DNA of 64,000 bases, from the NCBI GenBank assembly GCA_038106445.1, contig JAYODU010000004.1:1-64000 (forward strand), written 5' to 3'. Positions 53,351 through 62,565 of the stretch are shown here, piece after piece. The notes under the pieces are model-generated. The model saw only the letters and a program-made list of their open reading frames with translations. It did not search any database and had not been told where the DNA came from. Source of the stretch: Pseudemcibacter sp038106445 (lineage in GTDB: Bacteria > Pseudomonadota > Alphaproteobacteria > Sphingomonadales > Emcibacteraceae). Made by a program: the position numbers and the translations under genes. Position 1 is the stretch's first letter. The number at the start of each line of letters is the position of its first letter.

Positions 53351-53361
53351 TCAGGTTTCCG

Positions 53362-54012
53362 CTATTCTACAGCATCAGGCTGATTTTCCGGTATCGCATT
53401 ATCAAATGCTTCCGTCGCAAGGCAGGTATCATTTATCCGGCGAATTGTGGGGTAAGGTTCGAGATCACATTTAAACCGATTGGCATTATAAACTTGCGGT
53501 ACCAGATAACAATCCGCAATTCCCGGGGTATCGCCATGACAGAATTTGCCTGTTTGCGGATCAGTAGAGAGTTTTCTTTCAAGTGCCGTAAATTCCTGTC
53601 TTATCCAGTGTTGATACCAAGTACTGACCCCATCCTGATCCTGCCCAAGATTATTTTGCAGATATTTAAGAACCCTAAGATTAAGAAGCGGGTGTATTTC
53701 ACAGGCAATAGCAAAAACAATCGACTGCACCCTTGCCCGTTCATCCGGGTTTGCCGGTAGCAACAAATATTTTGGATCCCGACTGTCCAGATATTCAATA
53801 ATCGCAATTGATTGGGTAACAATTTTACCACCTATCTCAAGCGCAGGAATTAATCCTTGTGGATTTTTTGCCAGAAATTCATCTGACTTATGTTCACCTT
53901 CTGCAAGTTTATAATTTTTCTGCACATAATCCATATTTTTCAAATTAAGCGCGATACGAACGCGGTAAGATGCGGAGCTGCGCCACATGCCATGTAAAAT
54001 GATGTCAGACAA
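53362..54012 (-). CDS. Maleylpyruvate/maleylacetoacetate isomerase (zeta-class GST)
   Basis: A 216-residue zeta-class glutathione transferase. The N-terminal motif with the active Ser-Ser pair is present (HGMWRSSASYRVRIALNLK). The family pattern LIPALEIGGKIVTQSIAIIEYLD is at residues 55-77 and the C-terminal helical domain is complete. In this operon it should isomerise maleylpyruvate, the product of gentisate ring cleavage, to fumarylpyruvate, not maleylacetoacetate from tyrosine. It overlaps the hydrolase gene by 8 bp and is the last gene of the gentisate operon. It is convergent with the LysR gene. Confidence 0.88.
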   Translation of the reverse strand: MSDIILHGMWRSSASYRVRIALNLKNMDYVQKNYKLAEGEHKSDEFLAKNPQGLIPALEIGGKIVTQSIAIIEYLDSRDPKYLLLPANPDERARVQSIVFAIACEIHPLLNLRVLKYLQNNLGQDQDGVSTWYQHWIRQEFTALERKLSTDPQTGKFCHGDTPGIADCYLVPQVYNANRFKCDLEPYPTIRRINDTCLATEAFDNAIPENQPDAVE

Positions 54013-54691
54013 TTTTTGTCTCCAATTCTGTTAAGCCATCAATACCAACTTTGATCACATCACCCGAAACCACAGGGCCAACCCCTTCCGGTGTTCCGGT
54101 ATAAATCAGATCACCCGGCTTTAATGTAAATAAACCGGACAGGTTCACAATCACTTCCGGGACAGACCAGATAAGCTTATTAATGTTGCTATCCTGTTTA
54201 ATATCACCATTAACGGAAAGCCAAATACGCGCATTTTCAATATTATCAACTTGGTCAATCATATGAATTTCAGCGCAAGGTGCCGAATGATCAAAAGCTT
54301 TTCCCGTATCCCACGGACGTCCTTTATTCTTGGCTTCTGACTGAAGATCACGACGGGTTAAATCATTGCCAACCGCATAACCGAACACATGATCAAGCGC
54401 ATTTTCAAGGGTTGCATCCTTACATTCCTTATCAATCGCAACCACAAGTTCCGCTTCATAATGAAGATTACCTGTTTTTGGAGGATAAGGGACTTCAGCA
54501 CCATTATCCATCACGGCATCAGCCGGCTTGGTAAAATAAAATGGGGGTTCGCGGTCCGGATCATGGCCCATTTCACGTGCGTGCGCAGCATAGTTTCGTC
54601 CGACGCAGAAAATACGACGTACTGGAAACCTGTCATCACTATTATGCACAGCAACGCTGGCCTGTTTCGGGGGATCAATAACAAAACCCAT
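54005..54691 (-). CDS. Fumarylpyruvate hydrolase (FAH family)
   Basis: A 228-residue fumarylacetoacetate-hydrolase-family protein. The metal-site region is intact: FCVGRNYAAHAREM near residue 30, EAELVVAIDKECKD with two acidic ligands, and GYAVGNDLTRRDLQ. The short length fits the fumarylpyruvate hydrolase/YcgM subgroup. It splits fumarylpyruvate to fumarate and pyruvate, the last step of the gentisate route. Position between isomerase and gentisate dioxygenase genes supports this. Confidence 0.88.
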   Translation of the reverse strand: MGFVIDPPKQASVAVHNSDDRFPVRRIFCVGRNYAAHAREMGHDPDREPPFYFTKPADAVMDNGAEVPYPPKTGNLHYEAELVVAIDKECKDATLENALDHVFGYAVGNDLTRRDLQSEAKNKGRPWDTGKAFDHSAPCAEIHMIDQVDNIENARIWLSVNGDIKQDSNINKLIWSVPEVIVNLSGLFTLKPGDLIYTGTPEGVGPVVSGDVIKVGIDGLTELETKIV

Positions 54692-54709
54692 TTTATAAAC
54701 TCCTGATTT

Positions 54710-55747
54710 TTATCTGTTTCCGCGGTCTTCCCGCCAAAGCCCCAATGCCTGTTGTACGGGGCGGTCTGAATAACTGAAAAGGAAGCATTCTTCACCTGCA
54801 AAGTGCTGATGATAATGCCAGCTTGGAACGACAAATGTATCATTCGGCCCCCAACTTATTTCTTTATCACCAATTCTGGTTTTTCCGCTTCCTTCAACAA
54901 CGGAATAAACGGTTGCATCGGTTGAACGATATGATGCCGTTTCATAACCTGATGGCAGCAATTGCATAAATGCTCCCATCGTTGGCATGGCTGATTTGCC
55001 GTCCACCGGATTGACATAGATTAATTTATAACCATGACAAGGATCCGGATTACCCGCCTCTTTCATGGTCATTAAACTTTCACGGGTTCTGTCATAAGGG
55101 TATTTCATCACCGGCGATGTATTTGAAACCGGGGTAAAATCAACCGGCATCAGGCCACTGCCATAACGGGCCATGCTGTCACCATCTTTTCTGACGTGCG
55201 GGTGTTCATCCTCAGAATGATGTTCCATAAAGGATGCATCAAGAAACTGAACGATGGGAATATCAAGACCATCAAGCCAGAAGGTCGGTTCTTCGGATTC
55301 GTTTCCGTGATCATGCCATCTGCCGCTCGGGGTTAAAATCAAGTCCCCTTTGCTCATATATGATTTTTCACCGTCCACGGCCGTATAGGCACCGTTTCCT
55401 TCAAGAATAAAGCGAAAGGCCGCCTGTGAATGACGGTGGACCGGGGCAATTTCACCCGGCATGATCAATTGAATTCCGGCATAAAGGGATGTTGTAATTT
55501 TACTTTCACCCACCATCCCAGGATTTTCCAGGATAAGCACTCGCCGCTCCGCTTCCTTGGCTGTAAGAAGGCTACCGGCTTCAAGTAAAACCGGGCGTAT
55601 ATCATCATATTTCCAAAGATGCGGCTGACATGCGCTAACGGGTTCTGGTGTCACAAGCGATTTTAACCGCTCCCAAAGGGGGACAAGGTTATCGCTGCTT
55701 ATTTTCTTGCTATAACTGTCCAGTTCAGCTTTTCGCGCGTCATCCAT
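54710..55747 (-). CDS. Gentisate 1,2-dioxygenase
   Basis: A 345-residue bicupin that opens the ring of gentisate with O2 and Fe(II) to give maleylpyruvate. The first cupin carries His104 and His106 (PVHRHSQAAFRF) and His145/His147 (RWHDHGNE) as iron-ligand candidates. The second cupin has THxxFVVPSWHYHQHF-like residues near the C-terminus. Overall length and the order of motifs match gentisate dioxygenases. It lies 18 bp upstream of the hydrolase gene and 2 bp after the HpaB-type hydroxylase, all co-transcribed. Confidence 0.9.
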   Translation of the reverse strand: MDDARKAELDSYSKKISSDNLVPLWERLKSLVTPEPVSACQPHLWKYDDIRPVLLEAGSLLTAKEAERRVLILENPGMVGESKITTSLYAGIQLIMPGEIAPVHRHSQAAFRFILEGNGAYTAVDGEKSYMSKGDLILTPSGRWHDHGNESEEPTFWLDGLDIPIVQFLDASFMEHHSEDEHPHVRKDGDSMARYGSGLMPVDFTPVSNTSPVMKYPYDRTRESLMTMKEAGNPDPCHGYKLIYVNPVDGKSAMPTMGAFMQLLPSGYETASYRSTDATVYSVVEGSGKTRIGDKEISWGPNDTFVVPSWHYHQHFAGEECFLFSYSDRPVQQALGLWREDRGNR

Positions 55748-55749
55748 TT

Positions 55750-57243
55750 TTATCCCTCATATGCGAGTGCCGCATCAACCAATGCAATTGCATCCGATTT
55801 ATCATACATTTTATAAACACTGGCAACAATAACTTCGGGTGATCCTGAATGAAGGCGTTCGTAAAGCTGCTGCCTACCACCAAAACTGTCACCTGTCAGT
55901 TCCCATGCAAGCTTGCAAAGCCGTTGCCGGTAGCCGGCGTCAACACCCTTTCCCCGCCAGTAGCGGTCAATGAGCGGGCGAAGTTCCGGCGCATCCATAT
56001 CTTCCGCCGACGGAACAAAAATCGGCGCACTGGTTGTCACATGTTCAATAATACTGACAAGCCTTTCTGAAACCATACCGATAAATGCCCGAAGATGCGG
56101 TGCGGGTTTTATGGCAAAATGTCCCCCCTGTGTCAGGCTACCTTCCACTTCAGCGGTTCTTATTATAGATCTGAAAATTTCCTTATAGGTCACAAGTTCG
56201 CCAAGCTCCATTTCAATAAGCTGACGTCCTGCCTTGCCTTCGGTTTCAATCATCAGATGTGATACGCCAATCATCAGTTCAAGTCGCTCAAGCAGTTGAA
56301 GAACACTGCAATGCGCCGCCCATTTCATGACGCGGGATCTGAAAAGCATATTGGCCTCTTTGGGTGCATTGGCAAGAAAGACCCTTTCCCATGGCACAAA
56401 AACATCGTCAAAAATCATGACCACATCCTGCTCATCAAACCGTGTGGAAAGCGGATGATCGCGTACATCACGATTTATACTAAAAGGTTCACGACAAATT
56501 TGTTTTATCCCTGGTGCGCATACAGGCATGGCAAACCACAAGCCAAATTCCGGCTCATCTTCCTGTAACGTTTGTGTCGGGGCAATAACTACTTCATCGG
56601 TGAGCGGTCCCAAAGTTACAAACCGGGCACCACGGACAATAATGCCGTCCTCCCGTTCTTCAACAATCCGCATGCAGCGGTCAGGGTCTTCTTTCGGTCG
56701 TTTTGATTTATCCATTGCCGGGTCATGAAGTCCATGGGAAAGTGACAGGTCATTTTCAGCCGCATATTTTAAATAATTTTCGATATTGGCCTTATATCTT
56801 GGATCAATTTTTGCCATTTCATCACGTGCATCATACATCCCGACGATGATGGCGGCACAAAAATCCGGAAAACGGCCAAACATACCAAGGCTTTCTTTCG
56901 CCCAAATGGCGGTGTTATCCCGCCGTTTTATCAGGTCATCATAATTTTTGGGAAGCGAGTAACTATATGATACGCGCACACCGTCATCATTGATAAACGA
57001 CATCTTATCCTGAAGATCAGGATTATGCTGCTGTTCATATATGCGCGCCATTTCACGTGCCACACGCTTAAAAGCGGAATGTTTAGTTACATCATCAACT
57101 TTCTTTCCATGTACCCAGACTTCCCGACCATCACGCAGACTTTCAAGATATTCTTCACCCGTCATGATCCCATGACCACGTCCTGCGGTCATATTAAGTT
57201 TATTTTCGAAGCTGTAGTTACCCACTTTATTTTCCTTAAGCAT
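55750..57243 (-). CDS. HpaB-family flavin-dependent aromatic hydroxylase
   Basis: A 497-residue large-component hydroxylase of the 4-hydroxyphenylacetate 3-monooxygenase (HpaB) family, which uses reduced FAD supplied by a separate reductase to add a hydroxyl to a phenol. Typical elements are TGEEYLESLRDGREVW at the N-terminus, a substrate/FAD region with GLHDPAMDKSKRP, and VMIFDDVFVPWERVFL. No HpaC reductase is in the window. It is 2 bp from the LigJ-like gene and 2 bp from gentisate dioxygenase, so it may prepare the ring for cleavage. The actual phenol is unknown; vinylacetyl-CoA isomerase relatives share this fold but not this context. Confidence 0.83.
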   Translation of the reverse strand: MLKENKVGNYSFENKLNMTAGRGHGIMTGEEYLESLRDGREVWVHGKKVDDVTKHSAFKRVAREMARIYEQQHNPDLQDKMSFINDDGVRVSYSYSLPKNYDDLIKRRDNTAIWAKESLGMFGRFPDFCAAIIVGMYDARDEMAKIDPRYKANIENYLKYAAENDLSLSHGLHDPAMDKSKRPKEDPDRCMRIVEEREDGIIVRGARFVTLGPLTDEVVIAPTQTLQEDEPEFGLWFAMPVCAPGIKQICREPFSINRDVRDHPLSTRFDEQDVVMIFDDVFVPWERVFLANAPKEANMLFRSRVMKWAAHCSVLQLLERLELMIGVSHLMIETEGKAGRQLIEMELGELVTYKEIFRSIIRTAEVEGSLTQGGHFAIKPAPHLRAFIGMVSERLVSIIEHVTTSAPIFVPSAEDMDAPELRPLIDRYWRGKGVDAGYRQRLCKLAWELTGDSFGGRQQLYERLHSGSPEVIVASVYKMYDKSDAIALVDAALAYEG

Positions 57244-57245
57244 TA

Positions 57246-58250
57246 TTAAACGTCCAAATTAAAAACTTTGATGGCATTGCCACTGTAAATCGCATCACGG
57301 TCTTTCTGATCCAGCCAGTCAAAACCATCCAGATAAGGTTTAATGTCATCAAATGGACGCCCCGTATCCGGATTATGACTTGATCCCACCCCCGGGCATT
57401 CAGCACCAAACAGCAATCTGTCAACGCCAATTTCCTTGATAAGCAGTTCAAGGGCCGCTTCGGAATATAAAACCGTATCGAAGTAAAGTTTTTTGATCTT
57501 TTCCCGAAAACGCATCCCCTTGCCACGCATGGAAGCCGAATCAAATCGGCCGATCTGATAGGGAATTGCCCCGCCACCATGGGAACAGATTATTTTTAAA
57601 TCCGGAAAATCATCAAACACGCTGGACTTTAAAAGATGCGCCACTGAAATTGTTTCTTCATTAATAAAATGAAGTGAATATGGGGTTCGTTCCGACCTTG
57701 AACCACAGCTGTGTATATGCGCCGGCACATCAAGCTCGCATAGTTTTTCATAAAGCGGGTACCAGTACCTGTCCCCAAGTCCCGGCGCTTCCTGACTGCC
57801 ATTTTCATATGGATCAGGATTAAGAAGACAACCTTTAAACCCAAGCTCATTGACACAACGTTCAAGTTCCGGAAGACAGTCTTCAATGGCCCTTCCCGCC
57901 ACTTGTGGAAGGCCGGCAACCCCGATAAAAATATCCGGAAACATCTGGGTCTGGCGATAAATGACATTATTAACTTCTTCGTGCAACCAGTCGATAATTT
58001 TGGCCGGACTTTCAGAATGCATCATTTGAAAAGGACGTGGCGATACACACTGTTTATCGGTTCCCACCTCTTTAAGATACGGAAGATGACCATATTTCCC
58101 CATATATGGCGTATTCAGCGCTTCCAGCATTTCGTCATCTGAAATAACAACATTCCCCCGTCCGTGGGCACCACGATGCGCCAGAAGCGTTGCTTTATAT
58201 GCCCAAAGTTTTGCAGGCGCACTGACATGAGCATGGCAATCAATAATCAT
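57246..58250 (-). CDS. 4-oxalomesaconate hydratase-like amidohydrolase (LigJ type)
   Basis: A 334-residue amidohydrolase (COG2159) closely resembling LigJ, which hydrates 4-oxalomesaconate in the protocatechuate 4,5-cleavage and gallate routes. The N-terminal metal pair is His6 and His8 (IDCHAHVSAPAKLWAYKA). GCLLNPDPYENG, GDRYWYPLYEKLCEL, HFINEETI and SHGGGAIPYQIGRF are close matches to LigJ as I recall it, and FGAECPG supplies a late acidic ligand. It is the first gene of the operon with gentisate genes, though LigAB and LigC are absent here. A decarboxylase role, also known in this superfamily, is the main alternative. A shared-type promoter is just upstream. Confidence 0.8.
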   Translation of the reverse strand: MIIDCHAHVSAPAKLWAYKATLLAHRGAHGRGNVVISDDEMLEALNTPYMGKYGHLPYLKEVGTDKQCVSPRPFQMMHSESPAKIIDWLHEEVNNVIYRQTQMFPDIFIGVAGLPQVAGRAIEDCLPELERCVNELGFKGCLLNPDPYENGSQEAPGLGDRYWYPLYEKLCELDVPAHIHSCGSRSERTPYSLHFINEETISVAHLLKSSVFDDFPDLKIICSHGGGAIPYQIGRFDSASMRGKGMRFREKIKKLYFDTVLYSEAALELLIKEIGVDRLLFGAECPGVGSSHNPDTGRPFDDIKPYLDGFDWLDQKDRDAIYSGNAIKVFNLDV

Positions 58251-58278
58251 TTCTGATCCTTTACAATATATTTTTTAC

Positions 58279-58315
58279 TGTTATTATAATAATACCCAGT
58301 AAGAATCAGAGTCAA
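58279..58315 (-). promoter_or_regulatory. Promoter of the ligJ-gentisate operon
   Basis: On the minus strand TTGACT (58310-58315) is followed after 18 bp by TATTATAATAACA (58279-58291). The motif ends 28 nt before the start codon. The 16 bases 58279-58294 are identical to those at 63265-63280 in front of the RraA-like gene and contain the palindrome TTATTATAATAA, so this may also be a regulator site. Confidence 0.6.
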
Positions 58316-58374
58316 GCTCTATTGAAAAGCGATAAACTTCTGGTAAAATTATAAAAAAGAGCAAGAGGCAAAAT

Positions 58375-59163
58375 ATGGACAGACGTAAATTTTTAGCATC
58401 CGTTGGCGGTGCGACTGCACTTGCGGCTATGTCCGCTTCCGAAAAAGCAGACGCCCTTGAACAGGCCATGGGGGAAGAACTGGATAGCATTGTCGTAAAG
58501 CCGATGCTATGCACCACATACGGCCAGGAAGGTCCACCAATTGAGCGTGGCATCAAACGGGACAAATATTTTATGATGGGGCATGACCCTCGTCTTCCGC
58601 GTATGTCAGATAAACCAACACTCATTGAATTTTACAAGAAACGCTTTGGATCAGTACAGCACATGCTACAAAGCGCACGGCTAGCAAGGATCAATGGCCT
58701 TCCCGAAAAAACGGTTCTGGCCTGCCTGCTTCATGATATTTCAGTCGGCGGTCTGATCAGAATGGATCATGGTTACTGGGGATCACAACTGGTCGCCCCC
58801 TATGTGGACGAAGAAATTGCATGGGCGATTAAATATCACCAGTCGCTAAGATTTTATGCTGATCCGGACGTGGGATACGAATATCCCGAAGCTTATATTC
58901 GTTATTTTGGCCCTGATTTTGTGCCGGAACCTTATGTTGCAGCCGATGCTGAATATGCCAGAAACCATAAATGGTATATGACCGCCCGCCAGATAACAAT
59001 TTACGATGTCTATTCATTTGATCCCAATGTCACGGTTGAAATCGAAGATTTTGAAGACATTATCGGCCGGCATTTCAGACAACCCGAAGAAGGATTGGGT
59101 TTTGATAACAGCCCATCGGCCCATATGTGGCGCACGATGATTTTCCCGAACAATTTTTTATAG
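58375..59163 (+). CDS. Tat-exported HD-domain protein (possible diiron HD oxygenase or hydrolase)
   Basis: A 262-residue protein. The N-terminus has a twin-arginine signal (DRRKFLASVGG) with a hydrophobic stretch and AxA-like end near residue 26, so the folded protein is exported. The HD domain is clear: His96 (VQHMLQSA), His120-Asp121 (LLHD), His132 (MDHG) and His155 (KYHQS), a ligand set that recalls mixed-valent diiron HD oxygenases such as PhnZ. Ordinary HD hydrolases share most of it. It is 9 bp before an MFS gene and in a divergent arrangement with the ligJ operon, hence probably part of aromatic catabolism. The substrate is unknown. Confidence 0.65.
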   Translation: MDRRKFLASVGGATALAAMSASEKADALEQAMGEELDSIVVKPMLCTTYGQEGPPIERGIKRDKYFMMGHDPRLPRMSDKPTLIEFYKKRFGSVQHMLQSARLARINGLPEKTVLACLLHDISVGGLIRMDHGYWGSQLVAPYVDEEIAWAIKYHQSLRFYADPDVGYEYPEAYIRYFGPDFVPEPYVAADAEYARNHKWYMTARQITIYDVYSFDPNVTVEIEDFEDIIGRHFRQPEEGLGFDNSPSAHMWRTMIFPNNFL

Positions 59164-59172
59164 GGCAAAATC

Positions 59173-60450
59173 ATGGGACTCCTTGAGAACCGCTTTTCCG
59201 GAAAAGAACAACCCGCACTTTTCTATTATGGATGGGTCGTTGTTTTCGTTTCATTTCTTTGTCACATGTTTATTTTTGCAGTACCAACATTAATGCTGCC
59301 GCAACTGTATGGTCCGATGATTGATCAATTTGGCTGGACCCGAAGTGACGTGACACTTATTGCAAGTGCCAAATTTGCATCCGGTGCTATTACCGCATTT
59401 TTTACCGGACAGTTTATTCAGCGTTTTGGCACCGGTGTTACCACAGTAGTCGCTGCGCTGATAACCGGGCTTGGGATGATTTCTTTTCTGTTCATCACCG
59501 AAATCTGGCATTTGATTGCTATTGGTGCGGTGCTTGGTATTGGCTCACTTAGTCTGGTGATTAATATCAAGGTTCTTGTCTCCCGCTGGTTTCAGGGCCG
59601 ACTTGGACTTGCCCTTGGACTTGCGTTACTGGGAACGGCGGGTGTCGGGCCAAGCCTGACATTCGTGCTTGAGCCGCTGATAAATGAGTATGGCTGGCGC
59701 ATGTCCGTTGCTTTTTTAAGTGGCGGCATATGGTTTATTGCACTACCCATATTTCTGTTTTTTGCGCGGGAGAACCCAAAAGACTTAGGTCTTAAAACAG
59801 AAGGCATGAGCGATGCTCAAAGCTCAAACATTAAAGATTTGCCAAAGCATTTCTCAGATTTTGCTGCAACAGTTAAAAAACAAACCTTCATCGCAATGAG
59901 CATCGGTGTATTCCTGATCGGCTTTGTTGATCAGGGACTATTGCAACATACCGTTGAATTCCTTGATAAAGACGCAGGGTTGGGGCGCGATATGGCCCGT
60001 TATGGATTTAGTCTTCTGATGACAATAAGCCTTGCCGGAAAAATTGGTTTTGGGTGGCTTTTTGACCGGCTTGCGTTTAAAGGCGTAATCATCTGTTATA
60101 TTTCTATCGGGGTCGGTGTATTACTGGCCTTCCCCGTCGGCGGGTTGGAAACGCTAATCGCATTTTGCGTTGCGCGTGGCATTTCCCACGGTGGTACCAT
60201 CGTCGATGTCCCCTATCTGTGCCGTCAGGCTTTTGGTCCGGCAATCCTTGCCCGCACTATTGGAACAATGACAATGGTTTTATCTGCCGGTTTTGCCCTT
60301 GGGCCTTATGTGATTGGCCTTATGTATGATCAAACTGGTAATTACGATAATACCTTTTATCTTTGCATTATCCTCGCAGTGATTGCCGCAGCTTCACTTT
60401 ATTGGGTGAAGCCGGAATATAAAGACTGGCTCGCACGCCAATCTACCTAG
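59173..60450 (+). CDS. MFS transporter (monocarboxylate/aromatic acid type)
   Basis: A 425-residue major facilitator with about 12 hydrophobic segments. The first half has the conserved loop pattern between TM2 and TM3 (GQFIQRFGTGVTTV) and the RWFQGRLGLALGLALLG helix, typical of the oxalate/formate and monocarboxylate porter group. It is co-transcribed with the HD-domain gene (9-bp gap). The context suggests uptake of an aromatic acid or a related carboxylate for the surrounding pathway, which is inference. Confidence 0.82.
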   Translation: MGLLENRFSGKEQPALFYYGWVVVFVSFLCHMFIFAVPTLMLPQLYGPMIDQFGWTRSDVTLIASAKFASGAITAFFTGQFIQRFGTGVTTVVAALITGLGMISFLFITEIWHLIAIGAVLGIGSLSLVINIKVLVSRWFQGRLGLALGLALLGTAGVGPSLTFVLEPLINEYGWRMSVAFLSGGIWFIALPIFLFFARENPKDLGLKTEGMSDAQSSNIKDLPKHFSDFAATVKKQTFIAMSIGVFLIGFVDQGLLQHTVEFLDKDAGLGRDMARYGFSLLMTISLAGKIGFGWLFDRLAFKGVIICYISIGVGVLLAFPVGGLETLIAFCVARGISHGGTIVDVPYLCRQAFGPAILARTIGTMTMVLSAGFALGPYVIGLMYDQTGNYDNTFYLCIILAVIAAASLYWVKPEYKDWLARQST

Positions 60451-60454
60451 AGAC

Positions 60455-61387
60455 TTACTGGCCAAGCTCATCCGTTATTGGCGGTGCATCTTTTTTCACC
60501 GGCATATGGGTTTTAAGGTCTTCAAGTATTTCTGAAACCGCACGGTCGAGCTGGGCATCAACACCCGCATTAACGTCCGCCGGCAACAGCTCCACTTCAA
60601 TATCCGGTGCTATACCCACATTTTCCGCAAGCCATTCACCGTTTGCATCAAATAGCCTGGTATAGGGCACCGTAAGCCTGCCACCATCAACCAGAACAGG
60701 ATTTTGAGATATACCAATAAGGCCACCCCATGTCCGTGTGCCGATTAATTTTCCAATACCCATATGGCGGAAACTATATGGCAGAAAATCTCCACCAGAA
60801 CCAGCATCCTGGTCAATCAACATGACCTTTGGGCCATACATTGCGCCGGCAGGACTATGGAAAACAATGCCGTCACGGTCTTGATAACCGCTAAGATATG
60901 TTCTTGAAAGCACATCGGTTATATAGTTGGCAACCTGTCCACCACCGTTTGAGCGTTCATCAATGATCATCCCTTCTTTATCCAGCTGTGAAAAATACAT
61001 ACGGTTAAAGAATGTAAAGCCATCACCCGCCGTACTCGGTACATATACATAACCGATACGACCGTCTGACACCTGATCAACATAAGCACGATTTTGTTCG
61101 ATCCAGTTCCAAAGCCTGATATTTCTTTCATCACTTATGGGCTTTACAACCACATCACGCGCATCTGTGCCATTTGCATTCGCACTGACTGATAATGTTA
61201 CCTGTTTGCCGGTCGTTCCTTCAAAAGCAGCAAAGAAATTATCATTATAGGTAAAGGACTTGCCATTTACCGCAAGAATATAATCCCCTTCATTAATCCC
61301 GATCCCCGGCGCTGCCAGCGGTGCACCAAAAAACGGATTCCAGTTTTCCCCGTCATTTATTTTCTTAATCAGCCCGACTAACGAAGT
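60455..61387 (-). pseudogene. 3' fragment of a tricorn-type S41 protease
   Basis: About 310 codons are open. They hold the end of a PDZ domain (GINEGDYILAVNGKSFTYNDN region, about 61340-61240), then the catalytic S41 domain with RIGYVYVPSTAGDG, DERSNGGG and the nucleophile segment DQDAGSGGDFLP, followed by GTRTWGGLIGI. Tricorn-type proteins exceed 1000 residues with beta-propellers at the front; that part is missing. The frame runs 5' only to a stop at 61388, inside the 3' end of the flavoprotein gene. A Met at 61153 is internal. The fragment is convergent with the MFS gene and unlikely to be a complete enzyme. Confidence 0.75.
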
Positions 61388-62565
61388 TCAACCGTTAAGG
61401 GATCATACGCATAAAGCCATTCATTTCGTTCACGGGCGACATTGCGCCGTTCAAATCCTTCTTCAAATTCCTGCCTTGTCGTAAGATGATAAAGATCCCC
61501 AAGTTCTGTTGAACCGGTTACAATTTTTGCCGTGCGTTCAAACCGGTTACGCTGAAACATATCCAGTGCTTCTGCTATATCATCATTTTGATTTAATGCT
61601 CTTGTAAGCACGGCGGCATCTTCGATCGCCATTACCGCGCCCGACGCCATATAGGGCAGTGTTGCATGTGCCGCATCCCCCATCAGAACAGCACGGTCCG
61701 TGCGCCAGTTATCAATAGGTTTTCGGTTATTAAGCGCCCAACGATAGCATTGATCCTTATCTAGATTATCAATTATTGTCTGTATATCATTATGCCAGCA
61801 GGAAAAGTCATCTTTAAGTTCCTGCCAGTCTGCCTTTACGGTCCAGGATTCTTCCTGCCACTGCTCATTTTCAACGCAGGCAACAAAGTTAAGAACCTCA
61901 CCCGTACGAAGGTAATAAATAACAGCATGCTTTTTGGGCCCGCACCAGATCGCTGATATAGTATCCATAAAACCTTTAGGAAGCCTAGAAGTCGGTAATG
62001 TCGCACGCCATGCGACCTGCCCGGTATAATCCGGAGGGGTTTTTCCAACAATCTGATCCCGAACCGACGATTTAATACCATCAGCCCCGATTAGAATATC
62101 CCCTTCTACTAAGCGACCATCCGAAAGTTTTAATGTGATACCGTTTTCAGTTTCATCAAAACCGGCAACTGCAGAATTCAGAAATACACAGTCCGGATCA
62201 AGCGCTAACACCCGATCAGCAAGTATTTGATGAAGATCGCTTCGGTGAATATGATAATAGGCTGCACCGTGCATCTGAAGATGTTGTTCGGCAAGTGGCA
62301 CCTTATGCAGCAGTTCTCCCGTATCAAAAAGCTTGAATTCAAAAGCTTTTGGCTTTACCCCAACTTTATCAATTTCATCGGCAACACCAATATGTTTGAA
62401 AACTTTTACTGCTGGCGCACTGCATTGAATACCGGCACCAATTTCACCAAGTTTAGGTGCCTGTTCATATACTTCAACATTATATCCTTCCTGCAGAAGA
62501 CACGCCGCCGTTGTAAGCCCGCCGATGCCCGCCCCGGCAATGAGTATTTTCACTGATTTATCCAC
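61378..62565 (-). CDS. FAD-dependent aromatic hydroxylase (3-hydroxybenzoate 6-hydroxylase/salicylate hydroxylase type)
   Basis: A 395-residue single-component flavoprotein monooxygenase. The GxGxxG motif is at 11-16 (GAGIGG), followed by EIGAGIQCSAPAVKV, GADGIKSSVR and the late GDAAHATLPYMASGA that binds FAD. The overall pattern is that of 3-hydroxybenzoate 6-hydroxylase and salicylate hydroxylase. In a gentisate cluster, 3-hydroxybenzoate to gentisate is the natural reaction, giving the substrate for the dioxygenase at 54.7 kb. It starts with GTG overlapping the RraA-like stop by one base. The 3' end abuts the protease fragment. Confidence 0.83.
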   Translation of the reverse strand: MDKSVKILIAGAGIGGLTTAACLLQEGYNVEVYEQAPKLGEIGAGIQCSAPAVKVFKHIGVADEIDKVGVKPKAFEFKLFDTGELLHKVPLAEQHLQMHGAAYYHIHRSDLHQILADRVLALDPDCVFLNSAVAGFDETENGITLKLSDGRLVEGDILIGADGIKSSVRDQIVGKTPPDYTGQVAWRATLPTSRLPKGFMDTISAIWCGPKKHAVIYYLRTGEVLNFVACVENEQWQEESWTVKADWQELKDDFSCWHNDIQTIIDNLDKDQCYRWALNNRKPIDNWRTDRAVLMGDAAHATLPYMASGAVMAIEDAAVLTRALNQNDDIAEALDMFQRNRFERTAKIVTGSTELGDLYHLTTRQEFEEGFERRNVARERNEWLYAYDPLTVELR

